Source: JAFASC01 sp036265935
GTDB lineage: Bacteria; Pseudomonadota; Alphaproteobacteria; Rhizobiales; Beijerinckiaceae
Reading direction: 5' to 3'
Assembly: GCA_036265935.1 (NCBI GenBank)
Contig: DATAOB010000056.1
Span: 1 to 37,238 of the forward strand
Length of the DNA stretch: 37,238 nucleotides
A model generated the notes under the pieces. It did no database searches, was not told the origin of the DNA, and worked only from the letters and a program-made list of their open reading frames with translations. This document shows positions 14,929 through 23,493 of the stretch, piece by piece. Made by a program: the position numbers and the translations under genes. Position 1 is the stretch's first letter. Each line of letters begins with the position of its first letter.

Positions 14929-17100
14929 ATGCCCGACCTCCTGCTCGAACTGTTTTCCGAGGAAATCCCGGCGCGCATGCAGGCGCGCGCCGCCGCGGAT
15001 TTGCAGCGTCTCGTCATCGACGCGCTGGTCGAGCGCGGGCTCCGTTACGAGGGCGCGGCTGCTTTCGCCACGCCCCGACGCCTGGCGCTGCATGTCGCCG
15101 GCATTCCCGTGCGCCAGCCCGATACGCGCGAAGAAAAAAAGGGCCCGCGCGTCGGCGCGCCCGAGGCGGCGGTCCAGGGTTTTCTGAAGAGCGCGGGGCT
15201 CGCGTCGGTCGACCAGGCGACGATCGTCAAAGATGCCAAGAAGGGCGAGTTTTATACCGCCGTGATCGAGCGGCCGGGGCGCGCGACCTTGGACGTGCTC
15301 GCCGAGATTCTGCCGGCCACCATTCGCGGCTTTCCCTGGCCGAAATCGATGCGCTGGGGCCGCGAATCCGTTCGCGCGGATTCGTTGCGCTGGGTGCGGC
15401 CCTTGCATTCGATCGTCGCGACATTCGGGCCGGAAACGGAAGAGCCGGATATTGTCGCGTTCGACATCGACGGTATCGCCGCCGGCAATCTCACGCGCGG
15501 GCATCGCTTTCTCGCGCCCGGCGCCTTCAAGGTCAGGCGCTTCGACGATTACGTCCCGGCGCTCGAGCGCGCTAAGGTCGTGCTCGATGCCGAGCGGCGG
15601 AAAAACATCATCCTGCACGATGCGCGCGACCTTGCTTTCGCGCAGGGGCTGGAACTCGTCGAGGACGAGGCGCTCATCGACGAGGTCGCCGGGCTCGTCG
15701 AATGGCCGGTCGTGCTGATCGGCGAGTTCGACGCGGCGTTTCTGGAAATACCGCCGGAAGTGATCCGCGCGACGATCCGCGCCAACCAGAAATGCTTCGT
15801 GTTACGGCGCGAGGGCGGCGCACTCGCCAACAAATTCATCCTCGTCTCCAACATCGAAGCGAGCGACGGTGGCGCGGCGATTGCCGTCGGCAATGCGCGC
15901 GTCGTCCGCGCACGCCTGTCCGATGCAAAATTCTTTTGGGAGAGCGATTTAAAAATCAAGCTCGAAGACCGCCTGCCGAAGCTTGATAAGATCGTGTTTC
16001 ACGAGAAGCTCGGCACGCAGGGCGAGCGCGTCAAACGCATCGAAGCATTGGCGCGCGAGCTCGCACCCATGGTAGACGCCGATCCGGAGAAGGCGGCGCG
16101 TGCGGCGCGCCTCGCCAAGGCCGATCTCGTCTCCGAAATGGTCGGCGAATTTCCCGAGCTGCAGGGCTTGATGGGCCGCTATTACGCCGCGCATCAGGGC
16201 GAAGATTTTTCCGTCGCCGCGGCGATCGAGGAGCATTATAAGCCGCAAGGGCCGTCAGATCGTGTGCCGAGCGATCCCGTCAGCATCGCGTTGGCGCTCG
16301 CCGACAAGATCGACACACTCGTCGGTTTTTGGGCGATCGACGAGAAGCCGACGGGATCGAAGGACCCCTACGCGCTGCGGAGAGCGGCGCTGGGTGTGAT
16401 CCGCATTGTGCTGGAGAATGGGCTGAAGGTGCGGCTATCGCGCGTCATGGCCGGACTTGGCCCGGCCATCCACGAAAAGCGAGACGCGGATGCCCGGCAC
16501 AAGGGCGGGCATGACGCAGTGGAATCAGACCTGCTCGCTTTCTTCGCCGGTCGCCTGAAAGTGTATCTGCGCGATAAGGGCGAGCGCCACGATCTCATCG
16601 ACGCTGTCTTTGCACTGCCGGGCCAGGACGATCTTCTCATGATCGTGCGCCGCGTCGATGCGCTGGGCAAATTCCTCGACACCGACGACGGCAAGAACCT
16701 GCTCGCCGGCTATCGCCGCGCCGCCAACATCCTGCGCATCGAGGAAAAGAAGGACGGCGCCGGCGCATTCGACGCGGCGCACGATCCGGCGCTCTTAAAG
16801 CAGGACGAAGAGCGCGCGCTCGCTGCCGCGCTGCGCCGCGCGACGAAGGATGCAACGGCTGCAATCGCCCGCGAGGATTTCGAAGCCGCGATGCGCGCGC
16901 TGTCGACCTTGCGTGCACCGGTCGATGCGTTCTTCGACAAGGTGACGGTGAACGCCGACGATGCGCAGCTGCGCGTGAACAGATTACGGCTGCTGAACGA
17001 ACTCCGCCGCGCCGTGCACGAGGTCGCGGATTTTGCGAAGATCGTGGCAGAGCGCGCCCCTTCTCCCATTGCGGGGGAAGGTGTCATTGCGAAGCAATGA
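14929..17100 (+). CDS. glyS: Glycyl-tRNA synthetase beta subunit
   Basis: GlyS is the tRNA-recognising beta subunit of the bacterial alpha2-beta2 glycyl-tRNA synthetase. The 723-residue product opens MPDLLLELFSEEIPARMQ, then FPWPKSMRWG, RGHRFLAPG, RANQKCFVLR and the HD-like region GLMGRYYAAHQGEDFSVA with DPYALRRAALG. The DLLAFFAGRLKVYLRDKG segment and C-terminal anticodon-binding helices follow. Two oddities are seen. About 25 residues between VRLS and ESDLLAFF are encoded by a palindromic repeat (16442-16517). The last 15 or so residues (RAPSPIAGEGVIAKQ) are encoded by other repeat DNA. Neither looks like native GlyS sequence. glyQ, usually close upstream, is not in the window. Confidence 0.96.
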   Translation: MPDLLLELFSEEIPARMQARAAADLQRLVIDALVERGLRYEGAAAFATPRRLALHVAGIPVRQPDTREEKKGPRVGAPEAAVQGFLKSAGLASVDQATIVKDAKKGEFYTAVIERPGRATLDVLAEILPATIRGFPWPKSMRWGRESVRADSLRWVRPLHSIVATFGPETEEPDIVAFDIDGIAAGNLTRGHRFLAPGAFKVRRFDDYVPALERAKVVLDAERRKNIILHDARDLAFAQGLELVEDEALIDEVAGLVEWPVVLIGEFDAAFLEIPPEVIRATIRANQKCFVLRREGGALANKFILVSNIEASDGGAAIAVGNARVVRARLSDAKFFWESDLKIKLEDRLPKLDKIVFHEKLGTQGERVKRIEALARELAPMVDADPEKAARAARLAKADLVSEMVGEFPELQGLMGRYYAAHQGEDFSVAAAIEEHYKPQGPSDRVPSDPVSIALALADKIDTLVGFWAIDEKPTGSKDPYALRRAALGVIRIVLENGLKVRLSRVMAGLGPAIHEKRDADARHKGGHDAVESDLLAFFAGRLKVYLRDKGERHDLIDAVFALPGQDDLLMIVRRVDALGKFLDTDDGKNLLAGYRRAANILRIEEKKDGAGAFDAAHDPALLKQDEERALAAALRRATKDATAAIAREDFEAAMRALSTLRAPVDAFFDKVTVNADDAQLRVNRLRLLNELRRAVHEVADFAKIVAERAPSPIAGEGVIAKQ
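16442..16517 (+). repeat. In-frame palindromic repeat inside glyS
   Basis: The element is bounded by GCGTCATG (16442-16449) and CATGACGC (16510-16517), perfect inverted ends. It contains two further hairpins, ATGGCCGG/CCGGCCAT (16447-16454 with 16462-16469) and ATGCCCG/CGGGCAT (16490-16496 with 16506-16512). It is read through in the glyS frame as VMAGLGPAIHEK...HKGGHDA. The GTCATGGCCGG...GGGCATGACG pattern is a dispersed repeat known from intergenic regions of Bradyrhizobiaceae. Its boundaries follow the inverted repeat, not a measured target-site duplication. Confidence 0.82.
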
Positions 17101-17101
17101 C
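17059..17101 (+). repeat. Hairpin repeat forming the 3' end of glyS
   Basis: CCTTCTCCC (17059-17067) pairs with GGGGGAAGG (17073-17081, one G-U) and GTCATTGC (17083-17090) pairs with GCAATGAC (17094-17101). The second hairpin contains the glyS stop codon. GTCATTGCGA is shared with the repeat at 4972-5063, so the same dispersed family probably supplied the present end of the gene. Confidence 0.65.
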
Positions 17102-17156
17102 GGATGAGGGGTATGCAAATGAGTGCCCCCTCACCCGTCGCGACTGCGTCGCGACA

Positions 17157-17183
17157 CCCTCTCCCACGAAGGGAGAGGGTTTT
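17157..17183 (+). terminator. Rho-independent terminator after glyS
   Basis: CCCTCTCCC (17157-17165) and GGGAGAGGG (17171-17179) form a perfect 9-bp stem with loop ACGAA, followed by four Ts on the plus strand. It lies between convergent glyS and prfC. A separate GTCGCGAC hairpin (17137-17155) precedes it. The sequence resembles repeated boilerplate of this bacterial group. Confidence 0.78.
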
Positions 17184-17192
17184 CGCGCAGCA

Positions 17193-18767
17193 TCACCCCG
17201 CCACCTGATAATCCTTGATCTCGTTGAACGTGATCGCCGGCCAGCGCTCCTGCTCGTAGCGCAGGTTGAACGCCGATTGCGCCATGAACACCGGCGCGCC
17301 ATCGAGATCGACCGCGATCGACGAGGGATAGGCGCGCTGGAATTTTTCCAGCTCGCCTGAATCATCCGCCTCGATCCAGCGGCAGACTTCAAACCGGCTC
17401 GGCTCGAACGACACCGGCAGCCCGTACTCGACCTTCAGCCGCTCGGCCAAAACATCGAGTTGCAGCGCGCCGACGACGCCGACAATCGCGCCCGATCCGT
17501 CGCTCGGCAGGAACAGCTGCACGACGCCTTCTTCCGCCATCTGCTGCAGGGCTTCGCGCAGCTTCTTCGCCTTCATCGCGTCGCCGAGCTTTACGCGCCG
17601 TAAAATTTCCGGGGCGAAACTCGGCACGCCGCGAAACACGATATTCTCGCCTTCGGTCAGCGTATCGCCGATGCGCAGCGTGCCGTGATTGGGAATGCCG
17701 ACGACATCGCCGGCATAGGCCTCGTCGGCGACGCTGCGCTCCTGCGCGAAGAAGAATTGCGGCGCGCTGAGCGCGATCGGCTTGCCGGTGCGCACGAGCT
17801 TCGCCTTCATCCCTCTTTGCAGTTTGCCCGATGAGACGCGCAGGAAAGCGATGCGGTCGCGGTGATTCGGATCCATGTTCGCTTGGATCTTGAATACGAA
17901 GCCGGTCATCTGCGGCTCGTGCGGATCGACATGGCGCGACGCCGCCTCCAACCCGCGCGGGCTTGGCGCAAATTCGGCGAGCGCGCCGATCAGATCGCGC
18001 ACGCCAAAGTTCTTGAGCGCGCTGCCGAACAGAACCGGCGTCAGGTGACCCTCGCGGAATGCGGCCAGATCGAACGGCTTCATCGCCTCGCGCGCGAGCT
18101 CGATCTCGCCCGCGGCTTCCTCCGCCACGCGCTCGCTCGATAAAGCAGCAATGTGCGCATCGCGCGGTCCCGACACTGCGATCTCGCTTGCATCGGCATC
18201 CAGCCGCCGCAAAGTGTTGCGCCGGAGATCGTACGTGCCGGCGAAATCGCGGCCGTGGCCGATCGGCCAGGTCAAGGCGGTCGTGTCGAGCGCCAGCGTC
18301 TTCTCGATCTCGTCCAGAAGGTCGAAGAGATCGCGCGATTCGCGATCCATCTTGTTGACGAAGGTGATGATCGGGATGTCGCGTAAGCGGCAGACCTCGA
18401 AAAGCTTGCGCGTCCGGGCCTCGATGCCGCGCGCGGCATCGATCACCATCACGGCGGAATCGACCGCCGTCAGCGTTCGATACGTGTCCTCGGAAAAGTC
18501 CTCATGGCCTGGCGTGTCCAGGAGATTGTAGACGTGGTCGCCGTGCTCGAACGTCATCACTGAGGTGACGACCGAGATGCCGCGCTGGCGCTCGATATTC
18601 ATCCAATCGGAGCGTGTCTGGCGGCGATTGGCCTTGGCGCGCACCTCGCCGGCAAGCTGGATCGCGCCGCCGAACAAGAGCAGCTTCTCGGTGAGCGTCG
18701 TCTTGCCGGCGTCCGGGTGCGAGATGATCGCGAACGTGCGGCGCCGATCTATCGGATTGCCAATCAT
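17193..18767 (-). CDS. prfC: Peptide chain release factor 3
   Basis: RF3 is a translational GTPase that recycles RF1 and RF2 after termination. The 524-residue protein has the G1 motif HPDAGKTTLTEK at about 17-28, the RF3-typical WMNIERQRGISVVTSVMTF switch region, DTPGHEDFSEDTYRTL, FVNKMDRE, the domain-II stretch FVFKIQANMDPNHRDRIAF and the late VGVVGALQLDVLAERLKVEYG. Length is normal. The ATG at 18767 lies 14 bases after the stop of the RND transporter gene on the same strand, so prfC is probably the last gene of that transcript. This is an unusual neighbour for a housekeeping factor. It converges on glyS. Confidence 0.96.
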   Translation of the reverse strand: MIGNPIDRRRTFAIISHPDAGKTTLTEKLLLFGGAIQLAGEVRAKANRRQTRSDWMNIERQRGISVVTSVMTFEHGDHVYNLLDTPGHEDFSEDTYRTLTAVDSAVMVIDAARGIEARTRKLFEVCRLRDIPIITFVNKMDRESRDLFDLLDEIEKTLALDTTALTWPIGHGRDFAGTYDLRRNTLRRLDADASEIAVSGPRDAHIAALSSERVAEEAAGEIELAREAMKPFDLAAFREGHLTPVLFGSALKNFGVRDLIGALAEFAPSPRGLEAASRHVDPHEPQMTGFVFKIQANMDPNHRDRIAFLRVSSGKLQRGMKAKLVRTGKPIALSAPQFFFAQERSVADEAYAGDVVGIPNHGTLRIGDTLTEGENIVFRGVPSFAPEILRRVKLGDAMKAKKLREALQQMAEEGVVQLFLPSDGSGAIVGVVGALQLDVLAERLKVEYGLPVSFEPSRFEVCRWIEADDSGELEKFQRAYPSSIAVDLDGAPVFMAQSAFNLRYEQERWPAITFNEIKDYQVAG

Positions 18768-18781
18768 GCGAGACTGTTATT

Positions 18782-21700
18782 CTATTCCGCGGCGTGCGCC
18801 GCCGGCAGCCTCGCCGGAATAACGGCCTCTTCTTCCTGCTCGCGTCCTGCGCGATGGTCGCGCGCCACGAACGTATAGATCGCCGGCGTGACGAACAGCG
18901 TGAACATCGTGCCGATGAACATGCCGAAGGCGATCACGATGCCGATGGCGGCGCGGCTCTTGGCGCCGGCGCCTTCGGCGATGACGAGCGGCACCATGCC
19001 GACGACCATCGCCGCCGTCGTCATCAGGATCGGCCTGAGCCGCACGCCGGCGGCGTGCTCGATCGCGTCGCGCCGGGACATGCCCTCTTCTTCCTGCATG
19101 CGGTTGGCAAACTCGGTCATCAGGATGCCGTGCTTGGAGATGAGCCCGATCAGCGTGACGAGGCCGATCTGCGTATAAATGTTGATGCTCGCAAGTCCCA
19201 TGACGCCGAGCAGATTCAACGGCAAGAGCGCGCCGAACATCGCCGTCGGCAGCGCGATCAGGATGACGAAGGGATCACGGAAGCTCTCGAACTGCGCCGC
19301 AAGTACAAGAAAGATCAGGATCAGCGAGAAGATGAAGGTGATCGTCAGCGTATTACCTTCCTGGACGAGCTGGCGGCTCTCGCCCTGGAAGTCGTAGGTG
19401 TAACCCGCGGGGAAAATCTCCTTCGCCTTGTCCTTCAAGAAGTCGAGCGCCTCGCCGAGCGTGTGGCCGGGAAACGGCACGCCCTGCAGCGTCGCCGAAC
19501 TCAGCTGCTGGAAGTTGGTGAGCGCGTTCGGCTGCGTCGTCTTCGAGATCGTCGCCACTGTCGACAGCGGCACGAGCTCGCCGCTCGACGTGCGCACGCG
19601 ATATTGCGTCAGCCAATCCGCCGTGAGACGGAAGTCGCGCGGCACTTGCGGGATCACCTCATACGAGCGGCCATACAGGTTGAAGCGGTTGACGTAATTG
19701 CCGCCGAGCAGCGTCGCGAGCGAGCCGCCGATATCCGCCATGTTGATGCCGAGGCGGTTCGCCTTCGCCGCATCGACCTTGAATTCGATCTGCGGCGTGT
19801 CGAACTTCAAGTCGACGTCGGTGAAAATGAACAGGCCGCTCTTCTGCGCCTCCTTTTGCATCTTGTCGACGACGTCGGCGAGCGTCTGGTAATCGCCGGT
19901 CGTGCGGATGACGAATTGCATCGGTGGCCCGCCGGTATTGCCAGGGAGCGCCGGCGGCGAGAACGCGAACACCGCACCGCCGGTGATTTCGGCGAGCTTC
20001 GGCGACAAATCCTGCATCACCGCTTTCTGATTGCGCGAGCGCTGATCCCACGGTTTTAACAGCACGCCGGCGAATGCTTGGTGAATTCCGGGATAGCCGT
20101 TGATGACGAAGAGATGGCTCGTCTCGGCGAGCTGCTTCGTCTGCTCATAGAGCTTGTCCGTCGCCTGCTCGACATAGTTGAGATTGCCGTATTGCGGCGT
20201 CTTCACCATCGTGAACAGGACGCCCTGATCTTCCTCGGGCGCGAGCTCGCGCGGCGTCGTCATGTACATGATCGCGGTGAGCGCCAGCACGCCGGCGAGG
20301 ACTAGCACGGTCATCGCGCGGAAATTCAACGTGCGATGCAGCCGGCGCTCGTAACGCCGGCGCAAGCGGTCGAACATGCGATCGAGAAAGCCGACGAAAC
20401 CGCGTCCGGCACTTGCCGGCGGCTTCAGGAGCTTCGAACACATCATCGGCGACAGCGTCAGCGCGATGATTCCCGACACGATGACCGAGCCGGCGAGCGT
20501 GAAAGCGAATTCGCGGAACAGCGCGCCGGTGAGGCCGCTGACGAAGCCGATCGGCGCGTAGACGGCGGCAAGCGTGATCGTCATTGCGACGACGGGGCCG
20601 GCGATCTCGCGTGCCCCCTGCAGCGCGGCGGCGAAGGGCGTCGCGCCGTCCTCGATGTGGCGGTAGATGTTCTCCACCACGACGATGGCGTCGTCGACCA
20701 CCAAGCCGATGGCCAGAACCAACGCCAGCAGGGTGAGCAGGTTGATGGAGTAGCCCATCATGAGCAGCATGATCATGACGCCGATCAGCGACAGCGGAAT
20801 GGTGACGAGCGGGATCAGCGTCGAGCGGAAGCTGCCGAGGAACAGGAAAATCACGACAATGACGATGATCGCCGCTTCGCCGAGCGTCTTCGCCACTTCC
20901 GAGATCGAGGCGCGGATGAATTCGGTCGCGTCATAGGCAATCGCCGCATCGATGCCGACCGGCAGCTGCGCCTTGATGTCGGGAAACGCCTTACGGACGT
21001 TATCGATGACGGAGAGCGGATTGGCGGTCGGCGTCGGATAGACGCCGATGAACACCGCTTTCAGTCCGTCGAACACGGACGAGGAATCAACGCTCTCCGG
21101 CCCGAGATCGACAGTGGCGATGTCGCCGATGCGGGTCAGCGTATCGCCACGCGTCGAGATGACGAGCTGCGAGAAGGCCTTGGCGCTTTCGAGCGACGTC
21201 TGCGCGTTGATGCTGGTCTGGACCCAGTCGCCTTTGATCTGGCCGGCGGCGGAGATGAAGTTATTCGCTGCCAGTGCGGCGCGCACGTCGAGGGGCGTGA
21301 TGCCGCGCGCCGCCATCCGGTTCGGGTCGAGCCAGATGCGCATCGCGAACGTCTGGCCGCCGAGTATTTGCGCGTTGGCGACGCCGTCGATCGTCTGCAG
21401 GCGGGGCTGCACGACGCGGGTGAGGTAATCGGTAATCTGCGAGGCGGTCAGCACCTTCGAATTGAAGGACATGTAGAGAAGCGCGTAGCCCTGGCCGGTC
21501 TGCTTGACAACCATCGGGTCCTGCGCCTCGCGCGGCAGCACGCTTTTGACCTGGTTGATCTTGGACAGGACGTCGGCGACGGCCCGGTCCGGGTTGGCGT
21601 TGAGGAGGAGGTTGAGGGTGATGACGGACTGGTTCTGCTGCGACGTCGACACCAGCGTGTCGATGCCCTCGGTGCTCGCCACCGCCTGTTCGAGCGGCGT

Positions 21701-21895
21701 CGTGATGAAGCCCTTGATCAGGTCGGCATTGGCGCCGGGATAAATGGTGGTGATGGTGATGGTGGTCGACGATAATTCCGGGAATTGCCGAATCTGCAGC
21801 TTGTAGAACGCCTGCAAACCGCCGAGCAGGATTAGCAGACTGACGACGCTCGCCAACACCGGCCGCCGCACGAAAATGTCGGTAAAGGAGCGCAT
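18782..21895 (-). CDS. RND efflux transporter permease (AcrB/HAE1 type)
   Basis: The 1037-residue inner-membrane pump has the two-fold RND plan: an N-terminal helix (FVRRPVLASVVSLLILLGG), a porter domain with TIYPGANADLIKGFITTPLEQAV, and TM4 with the proton-relay pair at residues 401-402 (GLVVDDAIVVVENIYRH). A second half carries the matching lysine at about 921 (LISKHGILMTEFANRM). These residues drive proton-coupled drug/proton antiport. The substrate cannot be predicted. The adaptor gene lies immediately upstream (12-base gap) and would feed the periplasmic bridge. No TolC-like outer-membrane gene or regulator is adjacent, so those are presumably shared or elsewhere. Confidence 0.95.
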   Translation of the reverse strand: MRSFTDIFVRRPVLASVVSLLILLGGLQAFYKLQIRQFPELSSTTITITTIYPGANADLIKGFITTPLEQAVASTEGIDTLVSTSQQNQSVITLNLLLNANPDRAVADVLSKINQVKSVLPREAQDPMVVKQTGQGYALLYMSFNSKVLTASQITDYLTRVVQPRLQTIDGVANAQILGGQTFAMRIWLDPNRMAARGITPLDVRAALAANNFISAAGQIKGDWVQTSINAQTSLESAKAFSQLVISTRGDTLTRIGDIATVDLGPESVDSSSVFDGLKAVFIGVYPTPTANPLSVIDNVRKAFPDIKAQLPVGIDAAIAYDATEFIRASISEVAKTLGEAAIIVIVVIFLFLGSFRSTLIPLVTIPLSLIGVMIMLLMMGYSINLLTLLALVLAIGLVVDDAIVVVENIYRHIEDGATPFAAALQGAREIAGPVVAMTITLAAVYAPIGFVSGLTGALFREFAFTLAGSVIVSGIIALTLSPMMCSKLLKPPASAGRGFVGFLDRMFDRLRRRYERRLHRTLNFRAMTVLVLAGVLALTAIMYMTTPRELAPEEDQGVLFTMVKTPQYGNLNYVEQATDKLYEQTKQLAETSHLFVINGYPGIHQAFAGVLLKPWDQRSRNQKAVMQDLSPKLAEITGGAVFAFSPPALPGNTGGPPMQFVIRTTGDYQTLADVVDKMQKEAQKSGLFIFTDVDLKFDTPQIEFKVDAAKANRLGINMADIGGSLATLLGGNYVNRFNLYGRSYEVIPQVPRDFRLTADWLTQYRVRTSSGELVPLSTVATISKTTQPNALTNFQQLSSATLQGVPFPGHTLGEALDFLKDKAKEIFPAGYTYDFQGESRQLVQEGNTLTITFIFSLILIFLVLAAQFESFRDPFVILIALPTAMFGALLPLNLLGVMGLASINIYTQIGLVTLIGLISKHGILMTEFANRMQEEEGMSRRDAIEHAAGVRLRPILMTTAAMVVGMVPLVIAEGAGAKSRAAIGIVIAFGMFIGTMFTLFVTPAIYTFVARDHRAGREQEEEAVIPARLPAAHAAE

Positions 21896-21907
21896 TAAGC
21901 TTCGAGC

Positions 21908-23059
21908 CTATTCGCGCGGGCGCGGGTTTTGCGGCTTTAAACCGGCGTTCGGATCCACGCGAACGCGCGCGTTCGGTTGCAGCTTGATCTGACCTTCGCT
22001 GACGATGAGCTCGCCGGGTTTGACGCCTTCAAGAATGGCGACCTTGTCCTCGCGCACGTCGCCGGGCCGGACAAACCGCCGCTCGATCGTGTAAAGCCGA
22101 TCGGAGGCGGCGGCCTGCGCTTCGCCGGCTTTCTGCGGTGCCGGCGTCAGCACATAAACGCTGTCGCCATAAAGCGAATAGCTGATGCTCGTGCGGGGCA
22201 GCGTCACGACCTCTTTGGCCGCGCCGGCAAGCACGTTCACATTGGCGAACATGCCGGGCAGGAGTTTCTTCTGCGGGTTGTCGAGCTCGCCCCGCACCAA
22301 CACGTTGCGGGTATCGGCGGCGACTCGCGCGTCGACGAATTTGATCGTGCCCTTGAACGTCGTGCCGGGATAAGCATCGACGGTGGTCTCGACGGTTTGG
22401 CCGGGCTTCAGATCGGCCAAATTCTGCTCGGGCAGCGAGAAATCGACATAGATCGGGTCGAGCTGCTGCAATGTGACAAGCATCGTGCCTGGCGACACGT
22501 ATTGGCCGACATCGATGCGGCGGATGCCCAGCCGCCCCGTGAAGGGCGCCACGACCGCCTTCTGCGCGATGATGGCACGGGTGCGCTCCGCCGCTGCAGC
22601 GGCCTGTTCGCGGGCCGCCCAGGCGGTATCGAGATTCGCTTGCGGCGTGTTGCCGCCGGTAATCAGCTGGCGCTGGCGCTGCAACGAGATTTCCGCGTTT
22701 CTGAGCGCCGCTTCGTTCGACTTGAGGTCGGCCTGTTCGGTCGAATCATCGATCTGAACAAGGGGCATGCCCTTGGTCACGTCCTGGGACGATTCGAACC
22801 TGATGTCCCGGACGACGCCGCCGACTTGCGGCGCGACTTCGACGCCCTGTACGGCACGGAACGTACCGATCGCCGGCAGAAGGGGCGTCCAATTGGCGGT
22901 CTCGGCGCGGGCGGCAGCAACGCTGTTCGTCGGCTGCGGCGCCTGGGAGATGAAGCCGCGGATCATATCCGGCTTCACAAAATACTGAAAATAGCCGAGC
23001 CCACCGGCCAAACCCCCGAAGAGGAGGAGCACAAAGACAAAGAGAAAGGCGCGCTTCAT
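21908..23059 (-). CDS. RND efflux periplasmic adaptor (membrane fusion protein)
   Basis: The 383-residue protein has an N-terminal membrane anchor (AFLFVFVLLLFGGLAGGLGYF), the barrel-sandwich start FRAVQGVEVAPQVGGVVRDI, a hairpin of helices (about 105-165), the lipoyl-like return VVAPFTGRLGIRRIDVGQYVSPG, and the beta-barrel with IYVDFSLPEQNLADLKPGQ. This is the HlyD/AcrA family order. It links the downstream inner-membrane pump to an outer-membrane channel. It is the first gene of the probable adaptor-pump-prfC transcript. The ATG at 23059 has no purine-rich ribosome site; the bases before it read CCTCCTCCC on the coding strand. The position is nonetheless right for the membrane anchor. Confidence 0.93.
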   Translation of the reverse strand: MKRAFLFVFVLLLFGGLAGGLGYFQYFVKPDMIRGFISQAPQPTNSVAAARAETANWTPLLPAIGTFRAVQGVEVAPQVGGVVRDIRFESSQDVTKGMPLVQIDDSTEQADLKSNEAALRNAEISLQRQRQLITGGNTPQANLDTAWAAREQAAAAAERTRAIIAQKAVVAPFTGRLGIRRIDVGQYVSPGTMLVTLQQLDPIYVDFSLPEQNLADLKPGQTVETTVDAYPGTTFKGTIKFVDARVAADTRNVLVRGELDNPQKKLLPGMFANVNVLAGAAKEVVTLPRTSISYSLYGDSVYVLTPAPQKAGEAQAAASDRLYTIERRFVRPGDVREDKVAILEGVKPGELIVSEGQIKLQPNARVRVDPNAGLKPQNPRPRE

Positions 23060-23185
23060 GGGAGGAGGTCAGATGTGAGCGGCAAGGCGGGTGCGCAAGT
23101 GCACCGGCCTCAGGAGTCGCGGCCCCGAGGCCGAGCGACCGCGATGCAACACGCAAGCGTGGCAGAGATGAGGCCCGCGGCAACG

Positions 23186-23216
23186 AAAACACCCGCCGGG
23201 AGTACCGGCGGGTGTG
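23186..23216 (-). terminator. Rho-independent terminator after the CsbD-like gene
   Basis: ACACCCGCCGG (23190-23200) and CCGGCGGGTGT (23206-23216) form a perfect 11-bp stem with a 5-base loop. Read on the minus strand the stem is followed by TTTTCG. It lies about 20 bases past the stop of the gene ending at 23238, separating it from the efflux operon. Confidence 0.85.
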
Positions 23217-23237
23217 CAAATCAGCTGTCAGCAACGA

Positions 23238-23420
23238 TTACTTGCGGGTGGCGTCGCGGACCGCGTCCTTGACGTCGCCGACGGCGCTGCGGGCATTGCC
23301 CTTCGCTTTGTCGAGCTTGCCTTCGCCCTGCAGCTTCGAATCACCGGTCGCGCCTCCGACCGCATCCTTGACTGCGCCCTTGACCTTGTCGGCAGCGCCT
23401 TTGACGTGTTGTTCGTCCAC
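23238..23420 (-). CDS. CsbD-family stress protein
   Basis: This 60-residue, highly charged and cysteine-free protein starts MDEQHVKGAADKVKGAVKDA and continues with KLQGEGKLDKAKGNARSAVGDVKDAV. The repeats of GxxDKxKG are the CsbD signature. CsbD-like proteins are abundant small hydrophilic proteins induced by general stress in many bacteria; their molecular role is unclear. The start is GTG at 23420 with GGGAG about eight bases upstream. A strong terminator follows, so it is a single-gene unit. It stands between the SDR pair and the efflux operon without evident functional links. Confidence 0.9.
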   Translation of the reverse strand: MDEQHVKGAADKVKGAVKDAVGGATGDSKLQGEGKLDKAKGNARSAVGDVKDAVRDATRK

Positions 23421-23493
23421 TTTCGTTCTCCCTATGGGGTTGAGGCCGCGGGAGAACGCCGCTTTGATCGTGCGGTTCCGCGTTACACAGCGC

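Noticed and set aside
13178..15187. A 669-codon plus-strand open frame opposite the KAP-like NTPase
   Set aside because: It is a GC-rich shadow frame: its translation is arginine-rich without any motif, while the opposite strand encodes clear Walker motifs and membrane helices, and its end overlaps glyS out of frame.
20336..21775. A 479-codon plus-strand frame opposite the RND pump
   Set aside because: The translation is dominated by Arg, Asp and His with no family resemblance; the minus strand encodes a complete conserved pump.
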